DNA from: Rubrobacter sp.
Lineage (GTDB): Bacteria > Actinomycetota > Rubrobacteria > Rubrobacterales > Rubrobacteraceae
Direction of reading: 5' to 3'
DNA length: 64,000 bases
Assembly (NCBI GenBank): GCA_013697825.1
Contig: JACCWD010000113.1
Location: 1 to 64,000, forward strand
Part shown: positions 1 through 9,040 of the stretch, piece after piece
Layout of the letters: every line of letters starts with the position of its first letter
Position numbering within the stretch: position 1 is the stretch's first letter
Notes under the pieces: generated by a model
What the model saw: only the letters and a program-made list of their open reading frames with translations
The model's database searches: none
What the model was told of the DNA's origin: nothing
Position numbers and translations under genes: made by a program

Positions 1-54
1 GAGGCATTCGTAGAGCGAGTGGCGGAAGGCGTGGAGAGCGTCGGAAGGTTCCAT
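1..54 (-). CDS. 5' end of a possible DDE transposase (MEPSDALHAFRHSLYECL...), truncated by window edge
   Basis: ATG at 54-52 on minus strand; the FRxxLYxCL motif resembles the N-terminus of actinobacterial IS701-like transposases; only 18 residues visible. Confidence 0.3.
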   Translation of the reverse strand, partial: MEPSDALHAFRHSLYECL

Positions 55-148
55 GATGCGTTCATCATGCCCCCGCCGACGGCTCGCCGCATCCTTTCCC
101 CGCCATTGGAGTTAAAACGCAAGCTAAAGACACGGCGTTACGCTTTTG

Positions 149-754
149 TTACGGAGCCGGGATCTCTCCGAAACTCAACTGGTCTTCGAGCAGCACGAGT
201 TCGCGCTCCCCGGCGTAGCGCCGTACTTCATCGTCGTCTCTCAGGGCGTCCGGCTCCAGCAAGGGGATGCCGTTGTCGGCGCACACCCTTCTCAGCGCGG
301 GCCACTTCCGCGCGGCCAGTTGCTTGTAGTGGGGACCGTCGTGGGGTGGCGACTTGCGAGGGGTCGGCGCGAAGAGGGCGAGTATTTTGGCGACATCGCA
401 CTTGAACCCTCTCTCGTGCAGTTCGAGGTTTCCCCACCCCGCCACGACACCTCCCGCCATGTGGACCGTGGTCTCGCTGTTGGAATCGTCCCTCCGACCA
501 TAAGCGTAAAATCCACACCCGCACTCCGGCTCGGGAACTTCACCGTGATCTTCGATAGAGAGATCCGGATCGAACTTGAGACGCAGGCATTCGGCGTGGT
601 TGGGGTTCACCAGATCCCAGCGACAGAGGGGTTGTTGGAAATTGTACTTGTACATGCCTTCCAGCAAGAGGGGCTTGTTCTCTTCATCTCTCAGCGAAAA
701 ATGCCATTTCCTGAAACCCAGGGTGGCGTTCGCATAGAACTCCGGCTCGTTCAT
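149..754 (-). CDS. Hypothetical protein (W/C/G-rich small protein with CGCGFYAY and WGNLELHERGFK motifs)
   Basis: 201-aa ORF; resembles a common actinobacterial uncharacterised small-protein type. Confidence 0.5.
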   Translation of the reverse strand: MNEPEFYANATLGFRKWHFSLRDEENKPLLLEGMYKYNFQQPLCRWDLVNPNHAECLRLKFDPDLSIEDHGEVPEPECGCGFYAYGRRDDSNSETTVHMAGGVVAGWGNLELHERGFKCDVAKILALFAPTPRKSPPHDGPHYKQLAARKWPALRRVCADNGIPLLEPDALRDDDEVRRYAGERELVLLEDQLSFGEIPAP

Positions 755-904
755 GCCGACACTCTTTCCCTTCGCTTTGGCTTCACTTTTGGAATGAGCC
801 TCCGCGCCGGCTCGCGGCCCGGTTCTCTGAGCGGTTCCTGAACCGTCCTCTTCCTCCTCGGGCCTATCTCGGCCATAGTCGTTCTCCTCCTTACGAAACT
901 TTCG

Positions 905-1258
905 TTACCTCAGGTTCATCTGCGCCGTGAAGCTCTGCGTCAGGATCTTCGGTCCGAAAAAGATCAAGGTCTCGGTCGCGAAGGGGAGGTCGGGGTCCAC
1001 CGTCCAGACGATGTACCCGATGTTCCTCGCCGCCGCCGGCCGCGATGCCTCGAAGATCGAGCCGGGCGAAAAGCCGGCCATAAACGCTTCAAAGAACGCT
1101 CTTATGTCTTCTCTCCCCCGCATGGCGCCGTCCGGCGTGAGGAGCGCCGCGCTCTCACAGTAGTCGGACATGAGGGCGTCCACGTCGCGTCCGGCGAAGG
1201 CCCGCGCGTGGCGGAACAGCGCTTCGTCCATCCTTTGTTTCGTTTCTGACAACATCAT
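905..1258 (-). CDS. NTF2-like / SnoaL-type (DUF4440-like) protein
   Basis: ORF 117 aa; ARAFAGRDVDALMSDYCESAALLTPDGAMRGREDIRAFFEAF pattern typical of NTF2-like folds. Confidence 0.7.
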   Translation of the reverse strand: MMLSETKQRMDEALFRHARAFAGRDVDALMSDYCESAALLTPDGAMRGREDIRAFFEAFMAGFSPGSIFEASRPAAARNIGYIVWTVDPDLPFATETLIFFGPKILTQSFTAQMNLR

Positions 1259-1276
1259 GGAGTTCTCACCTTTCGC

Positions 1277-2053
1277 TCACAGCACACTCGCGACCGCCGA
1301 CGCTCCCCAAATTATGAGCAGCACGCCCGCCACCCGGCCCACCCGATGTCCCGCCGGGACGACCTTTTCGAGGAGCATGAACGCCGCGAGCGCGGCCATC
1401 CAGAGCAGGTTCATGACCCCGAGGACGAACATGAGCGCCATGAGCGCCCAGCAGCAGCCCGCGCAGTAGGCTCCGTGGCGAAGCCCCATCTTCAACGCGC
1501 CGCCGGAACCGGGGCGCCACTCGGCCATGAGGAACCCAACGGGCGTGCGGCAACGGTCGAGGCACGCATACTTGAGCGGTGTCAGTTGGAACGCTCCCGC
1601 TACAAGGAGCAATCCGCCGGCGAGGTAGGGACTCATGCTCGCCCCCATCGGAGACAGCACAGCGGCCGCCTGAAACACTCCTTGCGCGAAGGCCGCCAGC
1701 GCGCTGTACGCCGTCCACACGATCACGTACCCAAGCACGAACAGGCCCGTGCGCGCGAAGGGGCGGGCGTCGCTCCGGCACCGTTCAAGCGACGAGAAGG
1801 TCAGGATCATCGGGGAGGCCGAGGGCAACATCATCCCCACCATCGTCACGGACCACATCGCAAAGGCGGAGAGGAAGCCGGAGAGGCCCCACGCATGGGC
1901 GTGGGGCGAGGACATCTCCATGTGCATCCCGTGCATGCTCCGAGCTATGTCCGCCAGGTACAGCCAGGAGAGGGCGACGAGGGCCGCCAACCCGCCGGCG
2001 ATGATCAGGCGGTCGCGCCAGAGTATCGCTTTTATGGAAGCTCCCGCCGACAT
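1277..2053 (-). CDS. DUF2182 integral membrane protein
   Basis: MVGMMLPSASPMI, FQLTPLKYACLDRCRTPVGFL, MGLRHGAYCAGCCWALMALMFVLGVMNLLWMA motifs. Confidence 0.8.
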   Translation of the reverse strand: MSAGASIKAILWRDRLIIAGGLAALVALSWLYLADIARSMHGMHMEMSSPHAHAWGLSGFLSAFAMWSVTMVGMMLPSASPMILTFSSLERCRSDARPFARTGLFVLGYVIVWTAYSALAAFAQGVFQAAAVLSPMGASMSPYLAGGLLLVAGAFQLTPLKYACLDRCRTPVGFLMAEWRPGSGGALKMGLRHGAYCAGCCWALMALMFVLGVMNLLWMAALAAFMLLEKVVPAGHRVGRVAGVLLIIWGASAVASVL

Positions 2054-2054
2054 G

Positions 2055-2660
2055 TCACGGCCCGGCGTAGCTGAACGGCGAGGTCATCGTCTGGCGACCG
2101 GCGACATCGAACTCGATGCCGCAGTCCTTGAAGGCCGCCCTGCTTGCCTTGCCGACCACCGCAGGGTAGCCCGGCGCCACGGCCAGCGGGTGGTTCTCAA
2201 CAGTGACCGCCTGTCCATTCTGTCCCTCGATGGGCTCCCACTCGGCGCCGCCGAGGTCGCCGATCCCGATCCTGCCCCGCTTGCCGTCGGTCTCGAAGTC
2301 GAGCGGAACGACCGCCACGCCGGCCACCTCCCCGATCAACTTCGCAAGCTCGCCGGGATGCCCGCCGGCCTGCCCGCCCCAGATATCCCCGAGCGCCCCT
2401 TGCTGCTCAGCGCTGGCGCCGTCATCGAGGTAGAGAGCCGCCTTCCAGTTTCCGTCGGCCATGTTCCCCGGCGAATGAAGCGCGACAACGACGTTGAGGC
2501 CGTCGAGCGGCACGCCGCCATAGTTGCCCTCGTCTATATGCCAGCCCACCACGGCGGTGCAGTAACCCTCGGTCGGGTCGTTCAGCATGATGCAGGGACA
2601 GGCCGCCTCGCACGTGCAGGCTTCCATATACATTCCTTCAAGTCTCCATTGCTCCGGCAT
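2055..2660 (-). CDS. DUF1326 domain protein
   Basis: N-terminal MEACTCEAACPC motif and overall DUF1326 pattern; abuts the DUF2182 gene. Confidence 0.85.
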   Translation of the reverse strand: MPEQWRLEGMYMEACTCEAACPCIMLNDPTEGYCTAVVGWHIDEGNYGGVPLDGLNVVVALHSPGNMADGNWKAALYLDDGASAEQQGALGDIWGGQAGGHPGELAKLIGEVAGVAVVPLDFETDGKRGRIGIGDLGGAEWEPIEGQNGQAVTVENHPLAVAPGYPAVVGKASRAAFKDCGIEFDVAGRQTMTSPFSYAGP

Positions 2661-2794
2661 GGGATTCAGTCTCCTTCCTTAATTGGCCCCGATCAACCCG
2701 CGCAACACGGCGGACAACCTCTTTGTCAGTCCGCTTATAGTGGCTCCTTTATTCGTCTCCGCTCTGCAAGGTTCTTACCGGAAGGCTATCCACC

Positions 2795-2816
2795 CGGCAT
2801 TACGCTTTTGTTACGG
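2795..2816 (+). promoter_or_regulatory. Candidate SARP-type operator (heptamers TTACGCT-TTTG-TTACGGC, 11-bp period) upstream of the SARP gene
   Basis: CGGCATTACGCTTTTGTTACGG; near-identical second copy at 133-154. Confidence 0.4.
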
Positions 2817-2967
2817 CAGCGAAAGATCGCAAACCCGCGCGAGGTCGACGTGGAAATCTCGAAAACTCACTCATCTGAGTGATGCGCCCCGTTTTATCGG
2901 CTGTTATGGTGGAGGATGCAACAAGCGGAGCATAACTCGGGCTTCGAGTCCGGGGAGGTGGGTTGCG

Positions 2968-5900
2968 GTGGGGCTGAAGATCAATCTGTTCGGTCGGTTC
3001 CGGGTCTGGCGCGGCGGGAACCTTGTCGGGGACGAGGAGTGGGATCGGCGGAAGACGCGCTCGCTCTTGAAACTCTTGCTCACCCGTCCGGGCCGGGTTT
3101 TCTCCCGCGACGAGATAGTGGAGGCGCTGTGGCCGGACTCCTCCCCCGCCTCCGCCGAGAGGAGCCTCCGGGTGGCGGTCAGCCTTCTCCGCCGGGTGGT
3201 CGAGCCGGGCCTCGACCACGGCCCCGGCTCCCGCTACGTCGTCAGCCGACGCCCCGGATACATGTTCGACCGCGAGGCGGACTGCGAGGTGGACGCCTGG
3301 GAGTTCGAGGAACTCTGGGAAAACGCGGAGGCGGCCCGAAATGCGGAGAACCTCGACGAAGCCATCCGAATGTACCGTTCCGCCCTCGATCTCTCGAAAG
3401 GCGAGTTCCTCGCGGAGGAAACGTACGAGGATTGGGCGGCGACCGCCCGGGAGGAGTGGCGGGAGCGGCGCCTCGCGGCCCTTTTGGAACTGTCCGAGTG
3501 CCTGGCACTTCGGGGCCGATACACCGAGGCCATAGAGTCGTGCGAGCGGGCTATGGCTCTCGACGGATACCGTGAGGATCTCCGCCGCCGGCTCATCCTC
3601 TACCACTACTGCGCCGGAGAGCAAACCCTCGCCCTTCAGGCATACCGGCGTTACGCCCGGAGGCTGAAAGAAGAGCTTGGCGCCTCTCCATCGCCGGAGT
3701 TGACGAGGCTGAAGGAGCGGGTCGAAGCCCGCGACGTGCCGGGGGTGGACGGAATGCGTCGCTATCCCAAACCCCGCCGCCCCTTGAAACTTCCGTACTC
3801 CCTCAGCCGCACGCACTTCGTCGGGCGGGATAGGGAGTACGCGCTCCTCGTCGAGCGGCTGCGGGAGGCCGGAGAAGGTTCGGGCGGCGCCGTCGCCATC
3901 GAAGGCGAGGCGGGCGTGGGCAAGACGCGCCTCGCCGAGGAGTTCTTGGGTTACGCTCGCGGTAAAGGCGTCCGGGTGCTCTCCGGGCGCTGTTATGAGA
4001 GGGAGCTTGGCCCCCCGCTGGAGCCGGTGCTCGACGCTCTCGAAGGGACGGTGGACGTGGCCGGGATGCTCCCCGAGGCGCCCGACCGCGAGGAAAAGGA
4101 GCTCGGCTATCTGCGGACGGGCGAGTCCCGCGACGACGCCCGCTTCCACCACGCGCTCACAAGGGAGATAATCCGCACCTCCCGCGACGGTAAGCAAAAC
4201 GCCCTCATCCTCTTCCTCGACGACATCCAGTGGGCGGACGCCGCCACGCTGGCCTTCCTCTCTTGTCTGACGAGGCGCGTCTCCGGCGAGAGGGTTTTGC
4301 TCCTCTTCACGTACCGACTGGAGCAAAGGCCCGAACTCGCCGGATGGCTCGACGGGCTGGCCGAGCGTCGGATGCTCGACACCCTGAGCTTGAACCGCCT
4401 CTCACCGGAGGACATCGCCCGGCTTCTCGACAGCATGTCCTCCCGCGGCTTCGGCGAACGGGCTTTGCTCGCGGACTTCCTCCACCGTGAATCGGAGGGG
4501 AACCCGTTCTATGCGGTGGAGTATTTGCGGTGGCTCATCGAGTCCGGCGCCGTCGCGGTGGATTCCCGGAGGCGCATTTGCGGGCTGAAGGAGGAGGCTC
4601 TCCGGGAACGTGTGCTTCCCTCCGGGGTGAAGTCCCTTATACAGGCCCGCTTCAACGCGCTCGGCCAGGAGGCAAGGGAGCTTCTCGAACTCGCCGCCGT
4701 CACGGGGCGCGACTTCGAGCCAAGCCTCCCCGTCAAAGCCGCCGTCCTCGACGAAACCCGCGCCGCCGCCGTCATGGAGTCTCTATTATCTTCGGCGTTC
4801 ATCGTCGAGACCGGGACGACGTATTACTTCTCCCACGACAAGCTCAGGCAGGCGCTCTACGAAGACATCGGCGTTCTGCGGCGGCGGGAGCTCCACTTGA
4901 AAATCGCGAAAGCTCTCGAAGAGGACGGCGGGGAACCGGCGGAGTTGGCCCACCACTACCTCCACGCCGAGGCGTGGCCGCTCGCGCTGGAGAACCTCGT
5001 CCGGGCGGGGGAGCGGGCCGAGGAGAGTTATGCATGGGACGCCGCCTCGGAGAACTACGCCCGCGCGCTGGCGGTCGTGGAAAAGCTGCCAGATTCCGAC
5101 GAGAGGCGCTTCGAGTTGCTGGTTGCGCGCGAGCGTTTTCTGGAGCACATGGACCGGCGGGAGGAGCGGGCGGAGACGGTGGATGAGATGTTCGCGCTGG
5201 CGCGGCGTCTGGGGGACCTCGAAAAAATAGCGGAGGTTCACATCCGGCGCATCGGAGTTTTCATGTCGTTCGCGGAACCCGGAGGCGCGGCGGAGGCGGC
5301 GCGGGAGGCGGTCTCCATCTTCCGGGAGTTGGGGAACCGGGCGGGGGAAGCGCGGGCTTATCGGGAGCTTGGGTACGTGCGGTGGATGAACTGGGAGTAT
5401 CCCGGCGCGCTGGAGGCGAACTTGCAGGCGATCTGGATCCACCGCGAGCTCGGCAACCAGCTGGCGGAGGCCGCCGACGCGGGGAACATAGCCCACGTCT
5501 ACCGGAGCATGGGCGACCACGACAGCGCGCTGCGGTGGAACGAGGAGGCAATCCGCATAGACCGCGAGATGGGGTACAGGATCGGGGAGTCCTTCCGGCT
5601 GAACAGCATGGCCCTCATCCAGCGCGAGCGCGGGGATCTCGAAGCCGCGCTCTCCCTCAACCTCGAGAGCCTGCCGATCCTCGCCGAACTCGGAGCCAAG
5701 AACCTGAGCACCACCCAGCACGTCAACTCCGGGACGCTGTACCTCAGCCTCGGCTCCCCGAAAGAAGCCCTCGAACACTTCCGGACCGCCGTCCGGCTCA
5801 GCCGGGAGACGGGATACGTCCGGGACGAAGGGTACGCGCTCATGAGCGTCGGCGTCGCCCTCGAGCAAACCGGAGACCCGGCGGGCGCGGCTGGCTCCTA

Positions 5901-6597
5901 CCGCCGGGCGGCCGAGCTTCTGGAAAAAGCCTACGAGGAGTCCGAGTTCCCCAAAGAACTTTCCGCGAAGGCCGACGCTCTCACCCTCCTCGGCGCCGCG
6001 CTCCATCGCTCGCTGGACGAGCCGGAGGAGGCCCTCGACGCCTACGAAGCCGCCGCCGGTATATACTGCGGCCTCGGCGAGGCCGGGCGGCTGCGGAAAC
6101 TCCTCATGAACCTGGCCGGACTCCTCTGGCAAACGGGAGATCCGGAAAGCTCCCTCCGCAACTACGAAGAAGCCCTGAAACTGGCGCGGGAACAAGGCGA
6201 GAAAGCGCACGAGGCCGCCGCTCTCGCTTGCCTGAGCGTCGTCCACCAGAACCTCGGCGGCTATAAAAGATCCATCCGGCGCGGCAGGGAAGCGCTCGAG
6301 CTGCTTCAAGAACTGGAGGATCCGCAGGCCGAGGCATACGTGCTCACCAGCCTCGCCGAGAGCCACAACGAACTCGGCCACTACCCTAGCGCCCTCTCGT
6401 GCCTCAAGCGTTCATTGCGGCTCCGCAGGGAGATCGGAGATTTGGAGGGTGAGATCGGGGTTCTTCACGACCTGTCCGAAGTCTACGAGCGTCTGGGGGA
6501 GACGACCCGCGCGCGGGATTCTTCGGAAGCGGCCAGGTCAAAACAAAAGGCGTCGGAGGGTGCCTGCGCCCTGCACCATGTGGAAAGGAGCGAATAG
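2968..6597 (+). CDS. SARP/AfsR-type regulator: N-terminal OmpR-type winged helix + BTAD, AAA ATPase, C-terminal TPR repeats
   Basis: LFGRFRVWRGG start, BTAD region, Walker A GEAGVGKTRL, many TPR-like repeats; GTG start at 2968 with GGGGAGG upstream. Confidence 0.85.
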   Translation: MGLKINLFGRFRVWRGGNLVGDEEWDRRKTRSLLKLLLTRPGRVFSRDEIVEALWPDSSPASAERSLRVAVSLLRRVVEPGLDHGPGSRYVVSRRPGYMFDREADCEVDAWEFEELWENAEAARNAENLDEAIRMYRSALDLSKGEFLAEETYEDWAATAREEWRERRLAALLELSECLALRGRYTEAIESCERAMALDGYREDLRRRLILYHYCAGEQTLALQAYRRYARRLKEELGASPSPELTRLKERVEARDVPGVDGMRRYPKPRRPLKLPYSLSRTHFVGRDREYALLVERLREAGEGSGGAVAIEGEAGVGKTRLAEEFLGYARGKGVRVLSGRCYERELGPPLEPVLDALEGTVDVAGMLPEAPDREEKELGYLRTGESRDDARFHHALTREIIRTSRDGKQNALILFLDDIQWADAATLAFLSCLTRRVSGERVLLLFTYRLEQRPELAGWLDGLAERRMLDTLSLNRLSPEDIARLLDSMSSRGFGERALLADFLHRESEGNPFYAVEYLRWLIESGAVAVDSRRRICGLKEEALRERVLPSGVKSLIQARFNALGQEARELLELAAVTGRDFEPSLPVKAAVLDETRAAAVMESLLSSAFIVETGTTYYFSHDKLRQALYEDIGVLRRRELHLKIAKALEEDGGEPAELAHHYLHAEAWPLALENLVRAGERAEESYAWDAASENYARALAVVEKLPDSDERRFELLVARERFLEHMDRREERAETVDEMFALARRLGDLEKIAEVHIRRIGVFMSFAEPGGAAEAAREAVSIFRELGNRAGEARAYRELGYVRWMNWEYPGALEANLQAIWIHRELGNQLAEAADAGNIAHVYRSMGDHDSALRWNEEAIRIDREMGYRIGESFRLNSMALIQRERGDLEAALSLNLESLPILAELGAKNLSTTQHVNSGTLYLSLGSPKEALEHFRTAVRLSRETGYVRDEGYALMSVGVALEQTGDPAGAAGSYRRAAELLEKAYEESEFPKELSAKADALTLLGAALHRSLDEPEEALDAYEAAAGIYCGLGEAGRLRKLLMNLAGLLWQTGDPESSLRNYEEALKLAREQGEKAHEAAALACLSVVHQNLGGYKRSIRRGREALELLQELEDPQAEAYVLTSLAESHNELGHYPSALSCLKRSLRLRREIGDLEGEIGVLHDLSEVYERLGETTRARDSSEAARSKQKASEGACALHHVERSE

Positions 6598-6753
6598 ATG
6601 CCACGGTACATCGTGCCCCGGACGGTTGGCGTGATCTCCCAGGAGGAGTTTCAGGCCACCGCGAAGACGGCTTCGGAAACCGCGGATCATAAGCAGTCCG
6701 CGAAACCATTCAACCAAAAGGAAGGAGGAGCCAGATGCCCAAATACATCCTGA
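6598..6753 (+). pseudogene. Truncated DUF4242-like ORF (51 aa) immediately after the SARP stop codon
   Basis: MPRYIVPRTVGVISQEEFQATAKTASETAD aligns by eye with MPKYILIRTVGEVSEEEMEAAAKRSIEVIE of the next gene, then loses similarity. Confidence 0.5.
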
Positions 6754-6998
6754 TCCGGACGGTCGGGGAAGTCTCCGAAGAGGAGATGGAAGCCGCGGCC
6801 AAAAGATCCATAGAGGTCATCGAGCAGATGCCCAGCGTACGCTGGATCCGCTCATACTACTCCGCCGAAGAGGGAAAACTCTACTGCGAGTACGAAGCCC
6901 CCAACGTGGAACTCGTCTTCGAACACGCCCAGCGAGCCAGGCTCCCCCTCGACCGGGCCGAAGTCGTCCGCGAACTCGAACCCGCGATGTTCCGGTAA
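6735..6998 (+). CDS. DUF4242 domain protein
   Basis: MPKYILIRTVGEVSEEEMEAAAKRSIEVIEQMPSVRWIRSYYSAEEGKLYCEYEAPN; GGAGG SD. Confidence 0.8.
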   Translation: MPKYILIRTVGEVSEEEMEAAAKRSIEVIEQMPSVRWIRSYYSAEEGKLYCEYEAPNVELVFEHAQRARLPLDRAEVVRELEPAMFR

Positions 6999-7164
6999 AC
7001 GGTCGCTTCGCTCGACCACGATGCTTCGACGCTCACCACGCACAGCGGCTTGCGTAAGGATTGATCCTTCCACAATCCGGGCTTCAGGCTTCAGGTTTCA
7101 GGCATCAGGAAATACCACCCCGGACAAGCCATGCTCGCGGAGTGGAACCTCGCCAAAGAGGGGA

Positions 7165-8091
7165 TCAACCTTCATGAACTCCGCTGGCAGACTCGGAGTC
7201 CCGCAAATCACCGATCAAATCCGACGCCGAAATCCCATGCTTCCGCAAATATCCCTCGAACTCGCCGAGGATGTCCTCCGGGTCGCGCACGAAGCTCGCC
7301 GTCCCGACCTGCGCCGCCGCCGCCCCCGCCATCATGAACTCCGCCACATCGAGGCCGGTCGAAACGCCCCCGCTCGCGATGACCGGAACATCCACCGCCG
7401 CCGAAACGTCGTAGACGGCCCGCATCGCCACAGGCTTTATCGCAGGGCCGGAGAGGCCGCCTTTGACAAGAACCCTCCGGGCGTCCGCATCCACGGTGAG
7501 GGCGGGGATCGTGTTCATCACCGTGAGCGCGTCCGCGCCCGCCGACTCGGCGGCGACGGCGTTCCCGACAACCCCCTCGAACGTGAGCTTCGCCGAGAGC
7601 GGCTTTCCGGAGACCTTCCGACACGCCGAGACGACCTCTTCCACCGAAGAAGGCCCGGCGCAAAACGTGAGTCCGCCATGCTCCACATTCGGACATGAAA
7701 GGTTGAGTTCGACGGCGAACACACGCTCGTCGGCGGAGACTTTTTCACAAAGCTCGCGGAACTCGTCGGTGGTGTTTCCCGCGACGGATACGAGGATCGG
7801 GACACCGAGATCGAAGTCGTCGAGGTTCTTCATGAACTCTTCGACACCCGGATTTTGAAGCCCGATGGAATTCACCATCCCGGCGGGAGTCTCCGCGATG
7901 CGCGGCGTCGGATTCCCATCCCGGCGGCGCGGAGTCGTCGTCTTCGGGAGGATGGCTCCATATATGCCTCTCACTTCCCCGACGGCCTCCTTCGAGAGCG
8001 TCCCGGACGCGGGCATGAGCGGCGTGCCGAGTCTCCGTCCGAAAAGCTCGACGGAGAGATCCACATCCGTCTTCCTCCGCTCCATCACCAT
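7165..8091 (-). CDS. pyrD: Dihydroorotate dehydrogenase (class 1B catalytic subunit)
   Basis: GLQNPGVEEF, ELNLSCPNVEHGG, SGGVSTGLDVAEFMMAGAAAAQVGTA motifs; ATG overlaps pyrK stop. Confidence 0.9.
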   Translation of the reverse strand: MVMERRKTDVDLSVELFGRRLGTPLMPASGTLSKEAVGEVRGIYGAILPKTTTPRRRDGNPTPRIAETPAGMVNSIGLQNPGVEEFMKNLDDFDLGVPILVSVAGNTTDEFRELCEKVSADERVFAVELNLSCPNVEHGGLTFCAGPSSVEEVVSACRKVSGKPLSAKLTFEGVVGNAVAAESAGADALTVMNTIPALTVDADARRVLVKGGLSGPAIKPVAMRAVYDVSAAVDVPVIASGGVSTGLDVAEFMMAGAAAAQVGTASFVRDPEDILGEFEGYLRKHGISASDLIGDLRDSESASGVHEG

Positions 8092-8816
8092 GCGAGAACC
8101 TCCGCGTCGAAAACGGGGCCTTCGATGCACGACCGGACGTATCCTCTTTCCGTCGGTACGACGCATCCATTGCACGAGCCGTTGCCGCACCCCATCCGCT
8201 CCTCGACCGAAAGCTGGCAGATTTTAGCCCCGTTCGCCGCCCGCTTCACCGCTGCGAGCATCGCGTTCGGGCCGCACGCATATATCGCGGAGTATTCGGA
8301 GAGATCACCGACCGCATCCAAAACCGTCCCGCGGACGCCGAACGACCCGTCCATCGTGGCGACCTTCGCTCCGGGAAAATCCCCCGCGACCCCGGCGACC
8401 CCCTCGTCCTCGAAGCCGAGGGCGACATCGTGCTCGACTCCGAGTTCATAGAGCCTCCGCGAGAGGAACTTGAACGGCGCGACGCCGACTCCCCCTCCGA
8501 GGAGAACGGCCCGTCCGGCCACCCCATCCACCCGGAACCCCTTTCCGAGAGGCCGACTCGCCTCGATCCGCTCCGTCGCTTCGGCGAGAAGCTGCGTACC
8601 CCGACCCCGAACCTCGAATAGGAGGCTCGCCGTCTCTCCATCGTAGTCATAGAAAGAAAAAGGCCGGGCGAGGAAGGGGTCGAAGGTCGTCGGATATCCG
8701 GCGGCTCGGGCCATCGTGAACTGACCCGGCTCGATGGAGCCTTCCCACCGGTAATGGAGAAGGACGTATCGTCCGAGAGTCTCGATCCCCTCGATTTCGA
8801 CGGTGTGGAATTTCAA
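8085..8816 (-). CDS. pyrK: Dihydroorotate dehydrogenase electron transfer subunit
   Basis: FAD/NAD region LLGGGVGVAPFKFL and Cys cluster MGCGNGSCNGCVVP; TTG start overlaps hicB stop. Confidence 0.88.
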   Translation of the reverse strand: MKFHTVEIEGIETLGRYVLLHYRWEGSIEPGQFTMARAAGYPTTFDPFLARPFSFYDYDGETASLLFEVRGRGTQLLAEATERIEASRPLGKGFRVDGVAGRAVLLGGGVGVAPFKFLSRRLYELGVEHDVALGFEDEGVAGVAGDFPGAKVATMDGSFGVRGTVLDAVGDLSEYSAIYACGPNAMLAAVKRAANGAKICQLSVEERMGCGNGSCNGCVVPTERGYVRSCIEGPVFDAEVLAW

Positions 8817-9040
8817 GCGATCCGCCGGGGCTTCGGCTCGGGGATCGGCTTTCCCGACTCCTCGGCGACCTCGATGTGCGATCGTATGGCTTCCTTCGTC
8901 ATCGCGAGCGCATCCTCCATCGTCGCTCCGTGTCCTCCCGCATACGGCATGCCGGGTATTATGGCGATAAAAACATCGTCCTCGTCGCTCCACGCGATGT
9001 CGATCCCGTATCGTTTCTCGAGCGGCAATTTTTCAGCCAT
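8813..9040 (-). CDS. HicB-family (antitoxin-like) protein, no recognisable HicA partner
   Basis: YGIDIAWSDEDDVFIAIIPGMPYAGGHGATMEDALAMTKEAIRSHIEVAEESGKPIPEP is typical HicB. Confidence 0.85.
   Translation of the reverse strand: MAEKLPLEKRYGIDIAWSDEDDVFIAIIPGMPYAGGHGATMEDALAMTKEAIRSHIEVAEESGKPIPEPKPRRIA

Noticed and set aside
1-2660. Genomic island or defence system at the left edge
   Set aside because: Only a weak 18-aa transposase-like start and small DUF genes are visible; no nuclease, methylase or phage genes to support an island.
2800-4326. 508-aa minus-strand ORF opposite the SARP gene
   Set aside because: Shadow ORF of the SARP coding sequence; no family resemblance.
4786-6381. 531-aa minus-strand ORF
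   Set aside because: Antisense to the TPR region; repetitive mirror of TPR codons.
7001-7017. GGTCG-cttcgct-CGACC hairpin after DUF4242 as terminator
   Set aside because: Short 5-bp stem with no T-run; insufficient support.
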